In this document: piece after piece, positions 1-8,997 of the stretch
Layout: every line of letters begins with the position of its first letter
Numbering within the stretch: the stretch's first letter is position 1
Assembly: GCF_007860175.1 (NCBI RefSeq)
Contig: NZ_SJPX01000001.1
Span: 930,001 to 994,000 of the forward strand
From: Rubripirellula reticaptiva
Lineage (GTDB): Bacteria > Planctomycetota > Planctomycetia > Pirellulales > Pirellulaceae
Direction of reading: 5' to 3'
DNA: 64,000 nt
Notes under the pieces: model-generated
Seen by the model: the letters and a program-made list of their open reading frames with translations, nothing else
The model's database searches: none
What the model was told of the DNA's origin: nothing
Program-made: the position numbers and the translations under genes

Positions 1-15
1 CGACAAGGAACTTCC

Positions 16-342
16 ATGGCTATCGGATTCAATGCACAAAAACCATCCCACGATTTCGTGGGCCAAGTCGACGGTTGGCTCAAAGAGGCAAAGTGCACTG
101 CCGAGAACTGTGATCATGCTGAAGTGATCGTTGATCTAAGCGACGTTACCCGAGTCAGCAGCCATGACCTAAACGAATTGATTCGGCTGCAATTGCACAT
201 CAAGAACGGCGGTCAACGATTGGTGTTGTCCAACGTGCAGGAAACAGTCTTTCAAGTCTTCACCTTAACGCGACTCGATCGGCTGATTGAACTGCGTCAT
301 GACGGCCATTTCGAACCGCCGAAACCCCACAAACAGCGTTGA
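16..342 (+). CDS. STAS-domain protein (anti-sigma-factor antagonist-like), possibly 5' truncated
   Basis: STAS domains of this size act in the cytoplasm as anti-anti-sigma factors or as phosphorylatable scaffolds in partner-switching circuits. The 108 residues show the family pattern: a hydrophobic strand VIVDLSDV (residues 37-44), then VSSHDL with Ser48/Ser49 where SpoIIAA-like proteins carry the phosphorylated serine, and a C-terminal strand-helix ending in LTRLDRLIEL. The ATG has an AAGGAA-like ribosome site at bases 5-10. However, the frame is open back to the window edge, and the N-terminal beta strands normal for the family are short or absent, so the true start may lie upstream. No partner kinase or anti-sigma factor is visible inside the window. 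STAS assignment is good; the regulatory role is inferred. Confidence 0.75.
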   Translation: MAIGFNAQKPSHDFVGQVDGWLKEAKCTAENCDHAEVIVDLSDVTRVSSHDLNELIRLQLHIKNGGQRLVLSNVQETVFQVFTLTRLDRLIELRHDGHFEPPKPHKQR

Positions 343-380
343 TGCACTTGAGTGCATTTCGCTTCAAGTACTCGCCGCAA

Positions 381-569
381 CTATGACGTTGATTTTGCTG
401 GCTTGTCTTCTACGACGCTGTCGTCATCGATGTGATCCATCAGCAGTGTCGGACACGATTCTTGTTCGCCACATTGCTTGCAGACAATTCGGACCAAGTC
501 GGATGCACCGATCTTGATGTCTTCTTTGGCACAGAGGTCGTATAACTTCTTCAGGTGAGCGCAGCTCAT
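381..569 (-). CDS. Small cysteine-containing conserved-type protein, function unknown
   Basis: A 62-residue protein starting MSCAHLKKLYDLC. It contains CKQCGEQESCP in the middle, a CxxC plus a third Cys, which suggests a small metal- or redox-binding knuckle. A longer frame opens at 656, but its extra 29 residues are Arg-rich and unconvincing. The internal ATG at 569 has a purine-rich AGAGAAG stretch just upstream and gives a compact protein, so I chose it. It lies 130 bases downstream of ftsH on the same strand and could be cotranscribed with it. The C-terminus is acidic then Lys-rich. I do not recognise a named family; the cysteine pattern is the only functional clue. Confidence 0.6.
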   Translation of the reverse strand: MSCAHLKKLYDLCAKEDIKIGASDLVRIVCKQCGEQESCPTLLMDHIDDDSVVEDKPAKSTS

Positions 570-698
570 CAGTCTTCTCTGGGTTACAAGCGATATGGTT
601 GGGAAACAGTCGACTCGTCCAGTGCGCCGCCTTCGCAGTAGCGATGAAATCAACATGGAAACAAGCCGAACTTTACTGTTTCATCGGAAGGTTTCCGA

Positions 699-2978
699 CT
701 ACGATCCATCAGCGGCGTCAGTCTTGAAATTCTTGTTCGATCGATCGTCGACTCGCAACTTTGCAAGCGGCTTTTCGCTGACCGTTCCCGGCACCAACCA
801 AGGCCCTTGGCTGTGCTGGCGAATCAATCGCATCAGTTCTTCGTTGTCGATCGCTTCGACCTCTAGCAAACGCTGCGTTACGGCTTCTAAAACGTCACGC
901 CGCTGTTCCAAAATCTCGCGAGTTTGGGCCAGCGAATCGTCAATGATACGAGTCACTTCTTTATCAATCAGCTTCGCCATTTCTTCGCTGTGCACAGTTT
1001 GGTATCCCTCCCCGCCACCAGCCAAGAAAGCCGATCGATTGCTGCGACGGAAATTGACTCGACCAAGCCGACTCATGCCGTAATCCATGACCATGCTGCG
1101 AGCAATTTCAGTGCATCGTTCAAGGTCGTTTTGCGCACCGGTGCTGATGTCTTGGAACGTCATTTCTTCGGTCAACGTTCCGGCCAACAACACTTTCATG
1201 TTGCTTTCCAGTTCGGTCTTGGTCATCAAATAACGTTCCGAATCGGGACGTTGCATCGTGTAACCGAGCGCCGCCAAACCACGCGGAATGATGCTGACCT
1301 TGTGGACCGGGTCGGTGTTGGGAAGCGCGGCAGCGACAATCGCATGACCGGCTTCGTGATACGCAACACGAATCTTTTCGTCCGCGTTCATCACCCGGTT
1401 CTTCTTCTCTAAACCGGCTGTGACCCGTTCAACAGCGTCATTGAATTGATCGCTGCCGACCGTGTTCTTTTCCGCTCGCGCGGCCAACAGTGCCGCTTCG
1501 TTGACAAGATTAGCCAAGTCGGCCCCGACGAATCCAGGCGTAATCGACGCGATCTCTCGAAGGTCGACCTTCTCGTCCAATTTCACATTCTTGACGTGGA
1601 CTTTAAGAATCGCTTCGCGGCCACCAACATCGGGCCGGTCCACCAACACGTGACGGTCAAAACGACCGGGACGAAGCAGTGCCGGGTCAAGTGTTTCTGG
1701 ACGGTTCGTCGCGGCGATGACGATCACACCCGAGTTCGATACGAATCCGTCCATCTCGACCAACAGAGCATTGAGTGTCTGTTCGCGTTCATCATGACCG
1801 CCCACCGAGTTACCGCTGCGGCTCTTTCCGAGCGCATCGAGTTCGTCGATGAAGATGATGCACGGCGCTCGATTGGTGGCTTGCTGGAACATGTCACGAA
1901 CACGCGCCGCCCCTACGCCGACATACATTTCGACAAAGTCGCTGCCCGAGAGACTAAAGAAAGGCACACCGGCCTCGCCTGCGATCGCTTTGGCAAGCAA
2001 CGTCTTTCCTGTTCCCGGTGGTCCGACCAAGAGGACACCCTTGGGGATGCGTCCGCCAAGCGCCTGATACTTGTCGCTGTTCTTTAAGAAGTCGACAATT
2101 TCGCGGACTTCTTCGACTGCTTCGTCGATGCCCGCGGCGTCATCAAACGACAGGGCAAGCTCTTCTTGGCTGTACAGTTTGCCACGGCTGCGTGAGAACG
2201 ACATTGGCGATCCAACTCCACCGATGCGGCGCAGCATCATGATGCCCAAGAACACCAGAATGCCGATCATCAACAGTTCAGGCCAATGATCTTGCAACAA
2301 TCGGCTGGGGCGGGCGTTATCCCAGGTCACACCGGATGCTTCCAAATAACTGACCAAACGTTCGTGTTCGGATTCGTTGTAAGTGTCACGGATGGTCTGA
2401 AACTCAACCCGTTTGGCTGCTTCCTTTGGCGCGTTTCCGCCCATGCCAAGGGATCGGTACATCACGGTTCCCGTGATCAATTCGTCAGCCACTAAGACGT
2501 CTTGAAGTTCACTGTACTCGATCAAAATTTCTGGATTTTTGGTCGACTTGACGACCAATGTCGGCCTCGCCCGCGACGTTTTTTTGGTTGACGGCAATGC
2601 GACCGAAGACGCAGATCCAGCGTCTTTTGAGTCCGATTTCTTGATGTCGACGGACTCCGATTTCTGGTCTCCCGCTTCGTCGACCGGCGATTCCGCTAGA
2701 TCGGCTTTGGCGACCGTTGTTTCGTCAACCTTTGGTTCGTCGCCGGCAGATTCGTCAACAATGGGTTCATCGACAGCGGCTGTCGCATCCGCGGCCACTT
2801 GCGTTTTTGCCTCAGCCGCCATTTCCAGCAATGACATCAGTTCCGGATAACGGAGCTGGCGCTGGGTGCTGCCAAACAGAAACGCGCTGACCAATACCGC
2901 CGTGGTGACCAACACCAGAACCAACCAGACATTTCCGCCCGGCTTGGAGTCACCATTTCGCTGTGGATTGTCGCTCAT
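699..2978 (-). CDS. ftsH: ATP-dependent zinc metalloprotease FtsH
   Basis: Membrane-anchored AAA+ protease that unfolds and degrades misfolded membrane proteins and regulatory proteins. The 759 residues show a cytoplasmic start, TM1 (about 17-36), a periplasmic part, TM2 (about 234-250), then the AAA module. Walker A is GPPGTGKT (319-326), Walker B is [10 protein letters not shown] (374-383), and the second region of homology has [20 protein letters not shown]. The zinc site is HEAGH (541-545) with the third ligand probably Asp618 in QNDLE. It is about 100 residues longer than E. coli FtsH, mainly because of an acidic VDE-rich linker (about 65-130) before the periplasmic domain. It is divergent from dxr, with ~200 bases between the starts. 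All catalytic motifs are intact, so the enzyme should be active. Confidence 0.97.
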   Translation of the reverse strand: MSDNPQRNGDSKPGGNVWLVLVLVTTAVLVSAFLFGSTQRQLRYPELMSLLEMAAEAKTQVAADATAAVDEPIVDESAGDEPKVDETTVAKADLAESPVDEAGDQKSESVDIKKSDSKDAGSASSVALPSTKKTSRARPTLVVKSTKNPEILIEYSELQDVLVADELITGTVMYRSLGMGGNAPKEAAKRVEFQTIRDTYNESEHERLVSYLEASGVTWDNARPSRLLQDHWPELLMIGILVFLGIMMLRRIGGVGSPMSFSRSRGKLYSQEELALSFDDAAGIDEAVEEVREIVDFLKNSDKYQALGGRIPKGVLLVGPPGTGKTLLAKAIAGEAGVPFFSLSGSDFVEMYVGVGAARVRDMFQQATNRAPCIIFIDELDALGKSRSGNSVGGHDEREQTLNALLVEMDGFVSNSGVIVIAATNRPETLDPALLRPGRFDRHVLVDRPDVGGREAILKVHVKNVKLDEKVDLREIASITPGFVGADLANLVNEAALLAARAEKNTVGSDQFNDAVERVTAGLEKKNRVMNADEKIRVAYHEAGHAIVAAALPNTDPVHKVSIIPRGLAALGYTMQRPDSERYLMTKTELESNMKVLLAGTLTEEMTFQDISTGAQNDLERCTEIARSMVMDYGMSRLGRVNFRRSNRSAFLAGGGEGYQTVHSEEMAKLIDKEVTRIIDDSLAQTREILEQRRDVLEAVTQRLLEVEAIDNEELMRLIRQHSQGPWLVPGTVSEKPLAKLRVDDRSNKNFKTDAADGS

Positions 2979-3180
2979 GGGCTATCGAATGTTCGCTTTT
3001 GGAAAACAAGAGTTCGTAAGGGGTTCAGAAGGCATCTTACCCCACTTCGCCAACAGAACGAATCGTCAGTCAAAATGGCGTAGATTGCCCAATCTTCAGT
3101 CTCGTTACGCATTGTCGGACTGACTATGTTCTTCGGCAACCGTCTGGCGTCACAACCTTCTTTGCGACCGGGTCGTAACG

Positions 3181-4620
3181 ATGGTTCGGATCGTCCATCA
3201 TGGTAAGCGATCGATTTTCTGCGGCTGCATCATTCGCGTTCCTCTCACTTTGTGCCACTTCGCTGTGATTGACCCTGGTTCCGACGCAACATCGACGCCC
3301 AATTCCACCCCACAGTCGGGTAAATCAGGGTCCGTTACCTCAGAGTCCCACCACTCCGATGACGCACCTGCTGCAGTCCAAGAACTCAAATCCAGCAATC
3401 GCAAAGTCCAAAACGTGGCAGTTTTGGGGGCCACCGGCAGCATCGGCACCGCGACCGCCGAAGTGATCACCCATCTGAATCAAACCGACACCGAGTCAGA
3501 ATGGCGAATGTGGGCAGCCTCGGGACACCGCAATCTGGACGGATTGATGCAAATCGCCGCTGCCGCCGATCCTGGCCCGCAGTGGTTGGTGATGTCCGAT
3601 CCGGAATCGGCCAAAACATTCGCGGATACCCGCAAAGATTTGATTGCTAGCAACAATCTGACCGGCATCCGGCTCGACTACGGATCGGATGCGTTGATCG
3701 AAGTCGCCCAGCACCCGGAGGTGGACGTCGTAGTGGCAGCGATCGTGGGGCGAGCCGGGCTGGAAAGCACTTTGGCCGCCGTCGAAGCAGGCAAACGGGT
3801 AGCTTTGGCGAATAAAGAGACTTTGGTCGTCGCTGGGCCGCTAGTTCGGCGGGCGATGCAGGCCAGCGGAGCCGAGATTCTGCCCGTCGACAGCGAGCAT
3901 TCGGCAATCTTCCAGTGTATGGGGCCGGCGACGATCGCGGGATCAGATTGTCCAGCGCCGAAGCCCAAAAAGCTGATTCTAACCGCCAGTGGAGGCCCAT
4001 TTCGCACCTGGTCCAAGCAACAGATGCAGTCCGCCACGATCGAATCGGCGCTCGACCACCCGACGTGGGATATGGGGCCGAAAATCACGATCGATTCCGC
4101 CACGATGATGAACAAGGCATTGGAAATCATCGAAGCACGCTGGCTATTTGATTTGCCGGCCGACGCGATCGAGGTGGTCATTCATCCGCAATCGATCATC
4201 CATTCCATGGTCGAATTCGATGACGGATCAGTGTTAGCTCAGTTGAGCCCCCCAGATATGAAATTGCCGATCCAGTACGCGCTGACCTACCCGCGGCGGC
4301 TGCCCTGCGCCTCGCCGGGTCTGGACCGAGGCCGGCAATGGGATTTGACGCTCGAAGTCGCTGACCTCGAGCGTTTTCCCGGTTTGGCGTTAGGATTCGA
4401 GGTTGCTGCGGCTGGCGGTACCGCTGGTGCAGTCGTCAACGCGGCCAACGAAGAGGCGGTCGGCCTGTTCCTAGACGGGCAAATTCGGTTTACTGACATT
4501 GTTTCGGGGTGCCGCGACGTGTTGGCAAACCACACTCACGAATCCGACCCACCGCTGGCTCGGTTACTGGAACTGGACCGTTGGGCTCGGCTAGAAACCC
4601 GAAACCGATTTAAGCTGTAA
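3181..4620 (+). CDS. dxr: 1-deoxy-D-xylulose 5-phosphate reductoisomerase
   Basis: Catalyses the NADPH-dependent rearrangement and reduction of DXP to 2-C-methyl-D-erythritol 4-phosphate, the committed step of the MEP isoprenoid pathway, in the cytosol. Seen: the nucleotide-binding GATGSIG loop (83-89), the metal/substrate motif VDSEHSAIFQ (about 236-245), LTASGGPF, the long ITIDSATMMNKALEIIEARWLF segment split over the active-site lid, HPQSIIHSMVEF, LAQLSPPDMKLPI and NAANEEAV near the end. At 479 residues it is ~80 longer than usual. The excess is an N-terminal Ser/Thr/Pro-rich stretch unlike the family, so translation may start later, for example at the in-frame GTG at 3265. No convincing ribosome site marks either start. 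rseP follows after 138 bases, a common bacterial order. Confidence 0.95.
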   Translation: MVRIVHHGKRSIFCGCIIRVPLTLCHFAVIDPGSDATSTPNSTPQSGKSGSVTSESHHSDDAPAAVQELKSSNRKVQNVAVLGATGSIGTATAEVITHLNQTDTESEWRMWAASGHRNLDGLMQIAAAADPGPQWLVMSDPESAKTFADTRKDLIASNNLTGIRLDYGSDALIEVAQHPEVDVVVAAIVGRAGLESTLAAVEAGKRVALANKETLVVAGPLVRRAMQASGAEILPVDSEHSAIFQCMGPATIAGSDCPAPKPKKLILTASGGPFRTWSKQQMQSATIESALDHPTWDMGPKITIDSATMMNKALEIIEARWLFDLPADAIEVVIHPQSIIHSMVEFDDGSVLAQLSPPDMKLPIQYALTYPRRLPCASPGLDRGRQWDLTLEVADLERFPGLALGFEVAAAGGTAGAVVNAANEEAVGLFLDGQIRFTDIVSGCRDVLANHTHESDPPLARLLELDRWARLETRNRFKL

Positions 4621-4758
4621 ACCAATCAACGCGGATTCGCGTCGAACACGATAAGACATACCGAACTGAAACCCTGCATTCCCCACCCATCCGGACGCCG
4701 ACATTTTGGTCGACAAATTTATCCCCGTCCGGACCGAACGTTTTAGGCACAACTGAAG

Positions 4759-6960
4759 ATGTTGATTGACTCGATCGCAGCGGCGATTCCAATTTTTGAT
4801 GCGATCGCTTTGGCGGCTTCCCTGCCGATTGCTGACCTTTCGCTGGTCGACCTGCCGCTGGCCGCCACGGATGACCCTGGATTCGTATCATCCTTGCTGA
4901 CCAACATCATGCTGTGGGGCCGAGTCGCGCTGGGCATTGGCTTGGTGATTTTCGTTCATGAACTCGGGCACTTCGTCGCCGCCAAATCGTTCGGCGTCAA
5001 ATGCGAAAAGTTCTATGTCGGCTTTGACGTGCCGATCAAAATCGGACCGATCAAGTTTCCGCGGACGCTGGGCAAGTTCACCTACGGCGAAACCGAATAC
5101 GGCATCGGCATCATCCCGCTTGGCGGATACGTGAAGATGCTCGGCCAAGACGACGATCCGCGCAAACTCGAAGAAGAAAACAAACGCATCACCGTCGACA
5201 GTGACACGGCCGAAGAACCCGTGCTGGACCCGCGCAGTTTCCCCGCCAAACCTGTTTGGCAGCGAATGATCATCATCAGCGCCGGCGTCGTGGTGAATGT
5301 CATCACCGGTATCTTGTTCGCTGCGATGGCGTTCGGATACGGCGTCACTTACAGCCCCGCGATCGTCGGCGGCGTCACGCCAGGCGGCCCTGCGTGGCAA
5401 GCCGGAATCGAACCGGGCGGAAAAGTTCTATCGATCGGAACGTTGCATGACGACAACATGCACTTTCGTGAAATGAAGATGGAGATCCTGACGCAAGGAT
5501 TCGAAAAGCCCGACCAACCGATCGACGTGGCCATCCAGTACGACGACGGTGTCCGCAACTTTAAACTGCAACCCAAGGGGCTGCCGGACAATAAAGAGTT
5601 CCGCATGATCGGTGTCGCGATTCCCGAATCAGTCACACTCGACACGAAATCATACGCACGCCCTCAAAGCGTCGCTGCCGAAGCATTCACCGAAGCCGAT
5701 GCTGGCGCGACCATCACGGCATTCGGCGATACGGCGATCGACGATTCCTCGATCGTGCCCGGCACCAACTTCTTTGATTACTTGTACACACACCCAAGTG
5801 AATCCATCGAGTTGACCCTAACGCGCGCGGACGAGGCCAAGACCGTTACCAAGGTCACCCTGCCGCCGCAAAAAGCAAAATCGATCGGCATCCGCTACGC
5901 CGTCGGCCCGATCGTTGCCTTGGTTGACGGCGGACCAGCCGATAAAGCCGGACTAAAAGTCGGCGACATGATCGAAGCGGTTGCTGACAACGAATCGGTT
6001 GACGCCTACAGCTTGCCAAACCAACTGGTCGGATCGACCGAACCACTGACCTTCCGAGTCCGCCGAGGACAAGACGATGCAGCAGAGACCGTGTCGATCA
6101 CGATCACTCCCAACGATTCGCTGCAAACGCTTTCGCCAACTGCGGTGCTGTCGGGCGACATCGGTGTCAACTCGTTTGGATTTGCTTACAAGCCATTGCC
6201 CACGGTAAGCCGTGTGCTGGATGAACAGTCCACCGATGGCGAGGCTTTGCAACCCGGCGATCAACTGCAAGAAGTCCGTTTGGTGATGGACGATGCAGAC
6301 ATGCCCGAGTGGTTGAAGGACGAACGATACGCACCGGTCCTTGAATCGCTGCGTGAAGGCCAGGAATTCACTTCGACGACGCCATTAAATGCGTTTGTCG
6401 ATACGATCCAGTACTTGCCCATCGGGGCAAAGCTGGAAGTCAAAGCGACTCGCGGAACCGACAATAAAATCGTTTCATCAACGCTGGCCATCCAGGAAGA
6501 CGACCGATACTTGTTCGATCGAGGACTCGGATTGCCTCCGCGCGAAGCCGTCCAGCAAGCCGACTCGATCGGCCAGGCGTTATCGCTGGGATTCCGCGAA
6601 GGTCAACGTCGTTTCAAAGATGTCGTGCGATTCTTGAAGATGTTGCCGCAAGGTCGCATCGGTCTGAAACACGTTGGCGGCCCGCTGGCGATTGTCGACA
6701 TCGCCAAGAATGAAGCCGAAAAAGGGATCTCTCCCCAATTGATGTTCTTGACGATGTTGAGCATGAACTTGGCGATCTTGAACTTCCTGCCGATCCCTGC
6801 GCTCGACGGAGGTCACATGATGTTCCTGCTGTATGAATTGGTCGTCGGCAAGCGTGCGAACGAACAACTGGAATTCCGCCTGACCATCATCGGACTGCTA
6901 TCGCTGTTGACCTTGATGGTCGTGGTCTTCGCCAATGACTTGTTCCGGTATCTGAACTAG
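4759..6960 (+). CDS. rseP: RseP-type site-2 intramembrane zinc metalloprotease
   Basis: M50 site-2 protease of the inner membrane. The family cleaves transmembrane segments, classically those of anti-sigma factors after a first periplasmic cut. Seen: VIFVHELGHFVAAK with the zinc HELGH at residues 67-71 inside a hydrophobic helix; further hydrophobic segments around 165-185; PDZ-like modules including GGPADKAGLKVGD (about 390-402) and an earlier GGPAWQAGIEPGG; and the C-terminal second metal motif NFLPIPALDGGH (about 674-685) followed by a last membrane helix. The 733 residues are much longer than E. coli RseP (~450) because of an extended PDZ-containing periplasmic region, as is common in this phylum. 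It probably forms a unit with dxr. A hairpin lies just after its stop. Confidence 0.93.
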   Translation: MLIDSIAAAIPIFDAIALAASLPIADLSLVDLPLAATDDPGFVSSLLTNIMLWGRVALGIGLVIFVHELGHFVAAKSFGVKCEKFYVGFDVPIKIGPIKFPRTLGKFTYGETEYGIGIIPLGGYVKMLGQDDDPRKLEEENKRITVDSDTAEEPVLDPRSFPAKPVWQRMIIISAGVVVNVITGILFAAMAFGYGVTYSPAIVGGVTPGGPAWQAGIEPGGKVLSIGTLHDDNMHFREMKMEILTQGFEKPDQPIDVAIQYDDGVRNFKLQPKGLPDNKEFRMIGVAIPESVTLDTKSYARPQSVAAEAFTEADAGATITAFGDTAIDDSSIVPGTNFFDYLYTHPSESIELTLTRADEAKTVTKVTLPPQKAKSIGIRYAVGPIVALVDGGPADKAGLKVGDMIEAVADNESVDAYSLPNQLVGSTEPLTFRVRRGQDDAAETVSITITPNDSLQTLSPTAVLSGDIGVNSFGFAYKPLPTVSRVLDEQSTDGEALQPGDQLQEVRLVMDDADMPEWLKDERYAPVLESLREGQEFTSTTPLNAFVDTIQYLPIGAKLEVKATRGTDNKIVSSTLAIQEDDRYLFDRGLGLPPREAVQQADSIGQALSLGFREGQRRFKDVVRFLKMLPQGRIGLKHVGGPLAIVDIAKNEAEKGISPQLMFLTMLSMNLAILNFLPIPALDGGHMMFLLYELVVGKRANEQLEFRLTIIGLLSLLTLMVVVFANDLFRYLN

Positions 6961-6992
6961 CTGTCATGCCATCCGGCGAAGCATAGCTCGTC

Positions 6993-7020
6993 GGTCCCTG
7001 CCGCGTTTGCAGCAGGGACC
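6993..7020. terminator. Hairpin between convergent rseP and PQQ-like gene
   Basis: A perfect 9-bp inverted repeat, GGTCCCTGC at 6993-7001 and GCAGGGACC at 7012-7020, with a 10-base loop. It sits in the 73-base gap between two converging genes, 33 bases after the rseP stop and 14 before the stop of the opposite gene. There is no clear U-tract on either side, so a bidirectional terminator is inferred from position and stem strength only. Confidence 0.55.
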
Positions 7021-7033
7021 CAAACCCATGCGT

Positions 7034-8386
7034 CTATTTTGCCAGATCAACAGCTACGATCTCTTTGTCGTTGCGTGCGAAAACAGTCTGTCCAGAATAC
7101 GCGGGATGACTCCACACCACGGACCGGCCAAAACACTCTGAGGTCGGTTCGAGGACGTGGAAGCGACCGAGGTCTTCGTAACCCGTCGCCGTCAATTTTG
7201 CCATTTGCAGGTCGCCGGTTTCGCTGAAAATCAAATAGCGATCGGTGTCGGCCACTCGAGTCAAGAAAGCGGTTCCGTGTTTAATGAATCGTTTCTCGTC
7301 GGGCTTGGTGGCTTCGAACGTTGACCACAACCGCGAACCGTCTTTGGCATCGACCGCGATCAAGCTGCCTTGGTCACAATCGGTTCCGTAGACGACACCG
7401 TCTGCGAAAATCGGTGTCGCATTGGCGCTGTGAACTGCGTTCTTTGGTTCGCCTCGCCAAATTTCTTTGGCGCTAGGACGATCGTTTGCCAGTTCGATCA
7501 TCACCGCTTCGGTGCGAATGCCACTGGCATACATCAGGTCACCGTCAACCATGGGACGCGCGATCGACATTTCAAAGCTCGGTTCGATCGGGATGCTCCA
7601 GTACTGTTTGCCGGTCGCAGGATCCAAACTAGTCACTGACGTTGGCGTGTAAGCGATCAATTGCCTCGCACCACCATGCTCGATAATCGACGGAGGACAA
7701 TAACCGGCTGCCGAATCGATTGCTTTCCATTTCACTTCGCCGGTCAACTTGTCGAATGCGACGATGCCTTGTCCGTCGCCGCCGACCATGGTGTAAAGCA
7801 GATCACTATCGACCAACGGGTGTGCAGAAAATCCCCAGATTGGCACTTCCGCAGAAAAGTCTTCCTTCAGGCTTCGTTTCCAAACCAATTCGCCGTCGGT
7901 GACTCGCAAAGCCTGCAAGTCGCCTTCGCTGCCCAGAATGTAAACATGTCCGCCATCAACGGTCGGCGTGCAACGTGGGCCGGCTGGATAGGAAATGCTG
8001 TAGGGGCAATTGTAAGCATATTGCCAAAGCTGTTTTCCGGACCCGGCCTCCAGCACGGTCAAACGTTCTTGCCCTTGCAAATTGGCTCGTTCGCCGGGAT
8101 TGTTAAACGCTTCGCCAGCGGTTTTTTGATAGTCAAACACGAACACGCGGCCGTCTACGACCGCAGGACCAGCGTAGCCGCCTGCGATCGGCGTTCGCCA
8201 TTTGACCTTCAAGCCTTCGGCAGGCACCTCGTCGATGATTCCCTTTTCACGGTACACTCCATCCCGAGACGGCCCCATCCATCCCGGCCAATTATCAGCC
8301 ATGGAATCACTCGCCGTGATTGCGGTAAAACAAAACGCCGCGACCGTTGAAAAGAGTCGCATTCGGCCAAAGGGTCGATAGAGCAT
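7034..8386 (-). CDS. Secreted PQQ-like beta-propeller protein (BamB/outer-membrane-assembly-like fold)
   Basis: A 450-residue exported protein. The N-terminus has a basic start and a hydrophobic stretch ending near DSMA, a plausible signal peptide. The start could be the Met at 8362, nine codons in, which gives a cleaner signal (MRLFSTVAAFCF). The mature part begins NWPGWMGPSRDGVY, a sequence typical of planctomycete PQQ-binding-like repeat proteins. It then repeats blades of the type LTVLEAGSGKQLWQ, LRVTDGELVWKR, IVAFDKLTGEVKWK, SLDPATGKQYWS and IAVDAKDGSRLW, each ending in the Trp that docks the propeller. Such proteins are usually periplasmic scaffolds or dehydrogenase-like; no cofactor ligands can be assigned from sequence alone. 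It is convergent with rseP and divergent from the phosphatase gene. Substrate unknown. Confidence 0.88.
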   Translation of the reverse strand: MLYRPFGRMRLFSTVAAFCFTAITASDSMADNWPGWMGPSRDGVYREKGIIDEVPAEGLKVKWRTPIAGGYAGPAVVDGRVFVFDYQKTAGEAFNNPGERANLQGQERLTVLEAGSGKQLWQYAYNCPYSISYPAGPRCTPTVDGGHVYILGSEGDLQALRVTDGELVWKRSLKEDFSAEVPIWGFSAHPLVDSDLLYTMVGGDGQGIVAFDKLTGEVKWKAIDSAAGYCPPSIIEHGGARQLIAYTPTSVTSLDPATGKQYWSIPIEPSFEMSIARPMVDGDLMYASGIRTEAVMIELANDRPSAKEIWRGEPKNAVHSANATPIFADGVVYGTDCDQGSLIAVDAKDGSRLWSTFEATKPDEKRFIKHGTAFLTRVADTDRYLIFSETGDLQMAKLTATGYEDLGRFHVLEPTSECFGRSVVWSHPAYSGQTVFARNDKEIVAVDLAK

Positions 8387-8456
8387 GGATCAAGAGGTCC
8401 GTTATAAAGAGTGTGGGCAGCAAGACTTTTCATTGTAGGCTAGGACGAAAGTTTAA

Positions 8457-8990
8457 ATGACCACCGATGCAGCCCAACCGCCCCCCATGCCAAGTCGAGC
8501 AACGAAAACGTTGGTTTTGATGCGACACGCAAAGAGCGACTGGGGTGATTCCAGCCTTTCGGATCATGACCGTCCGCTGAATAAACGCGGTAACCGTGAC
8601 GCGCCGATCATGGGAAAATGGCTTGCCGACGTTGCCCCCACCCCTAGCTTGGTGCTGTCGTCATCCGCGGTCCGAACCCAAGAAACCGTTGCCGCGATGA
8701 CATCGAACTGGTCGACCCAACCGACCATCAGGCTGTTGGAATCCCTGTACTTGGCCGGTCCCGAAGCGATCTGGCGAACGGCGGCCAGCGAAGGTGGTCA
8801 GCACGATTGCGTGATGATGCTCGGGCACAATCCGGGCATGAGCCAACTGACCAGTTTGATGGCCGACCGTGGGATCGAGATGCCAACCGCTTGCATGGCA
8901 ATCTTTCGATTAAGCATCACCCGTTGGAGTGAATGGTCTAAGGATACGGATCTTGAATTCGTGCAATTCATGAGCCCCAAGCTGCTTTAG
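8457..8990 (+). CDS. sixA: SixA-like phosphohistidine phosphatase (histidine phosphatase superfamily)
   Basis: Small histidine phosphatase of 177 residues. The RHG-type motif appears as LVLMRHAKSDWG with Arg23 and the nucleophile His24, followed by LSDHDRPLNKRG, the SixA signature for the short branch of the family. The second catalytic histidine is in MLGHNPGMSQL. SixA removes phosphate from histidine-phosphotransfer proteins; in other bacteria the same subfamily acts on the nitrogen phosphotransferase system, so the substrate here is not certain. The protein has no signal peptide and should be cytosolic. A ribosome site around AGGACG lies ~10 bases before the ATG. The metallophosphoesterase gene follows after 7 bases, suggesting cotranscription. 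Confidence 0.9.
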   Translation: MTTDAAQPPPMPSRATKTLVLMRHAKSDWGDSSLSDHDRPLNKRGNRDAPIMGKWLADVAPTPSLVLSSSAVRTQETVAAMTSNWSTQPTIRLLESLYLAGPEAIWRTAASEGGQHDCVMMLGHNPGMSQLTSLMADRGIEMPTACMAIFRLSITRWSEWSKDTDLEFVQFMSPKLL

Positions 8991-8997
8991 GATTTCG

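Noticed and set aside
1446-2087. Plus-strand frame of 213 codons opposite ftsH
   Set aside because: It lies fully inside the strongly supported ftsH AAA domain on the other strand, has no domain or ribosome site, and is explained by codon bias.
4629-4642. Hairpin ACGCG-GATT-CGCGT after dxr
   Set aside because: A 5-bp stem without a U-tract is too weak to call a terminator, and dxr and rseP are probably cotranscribed.
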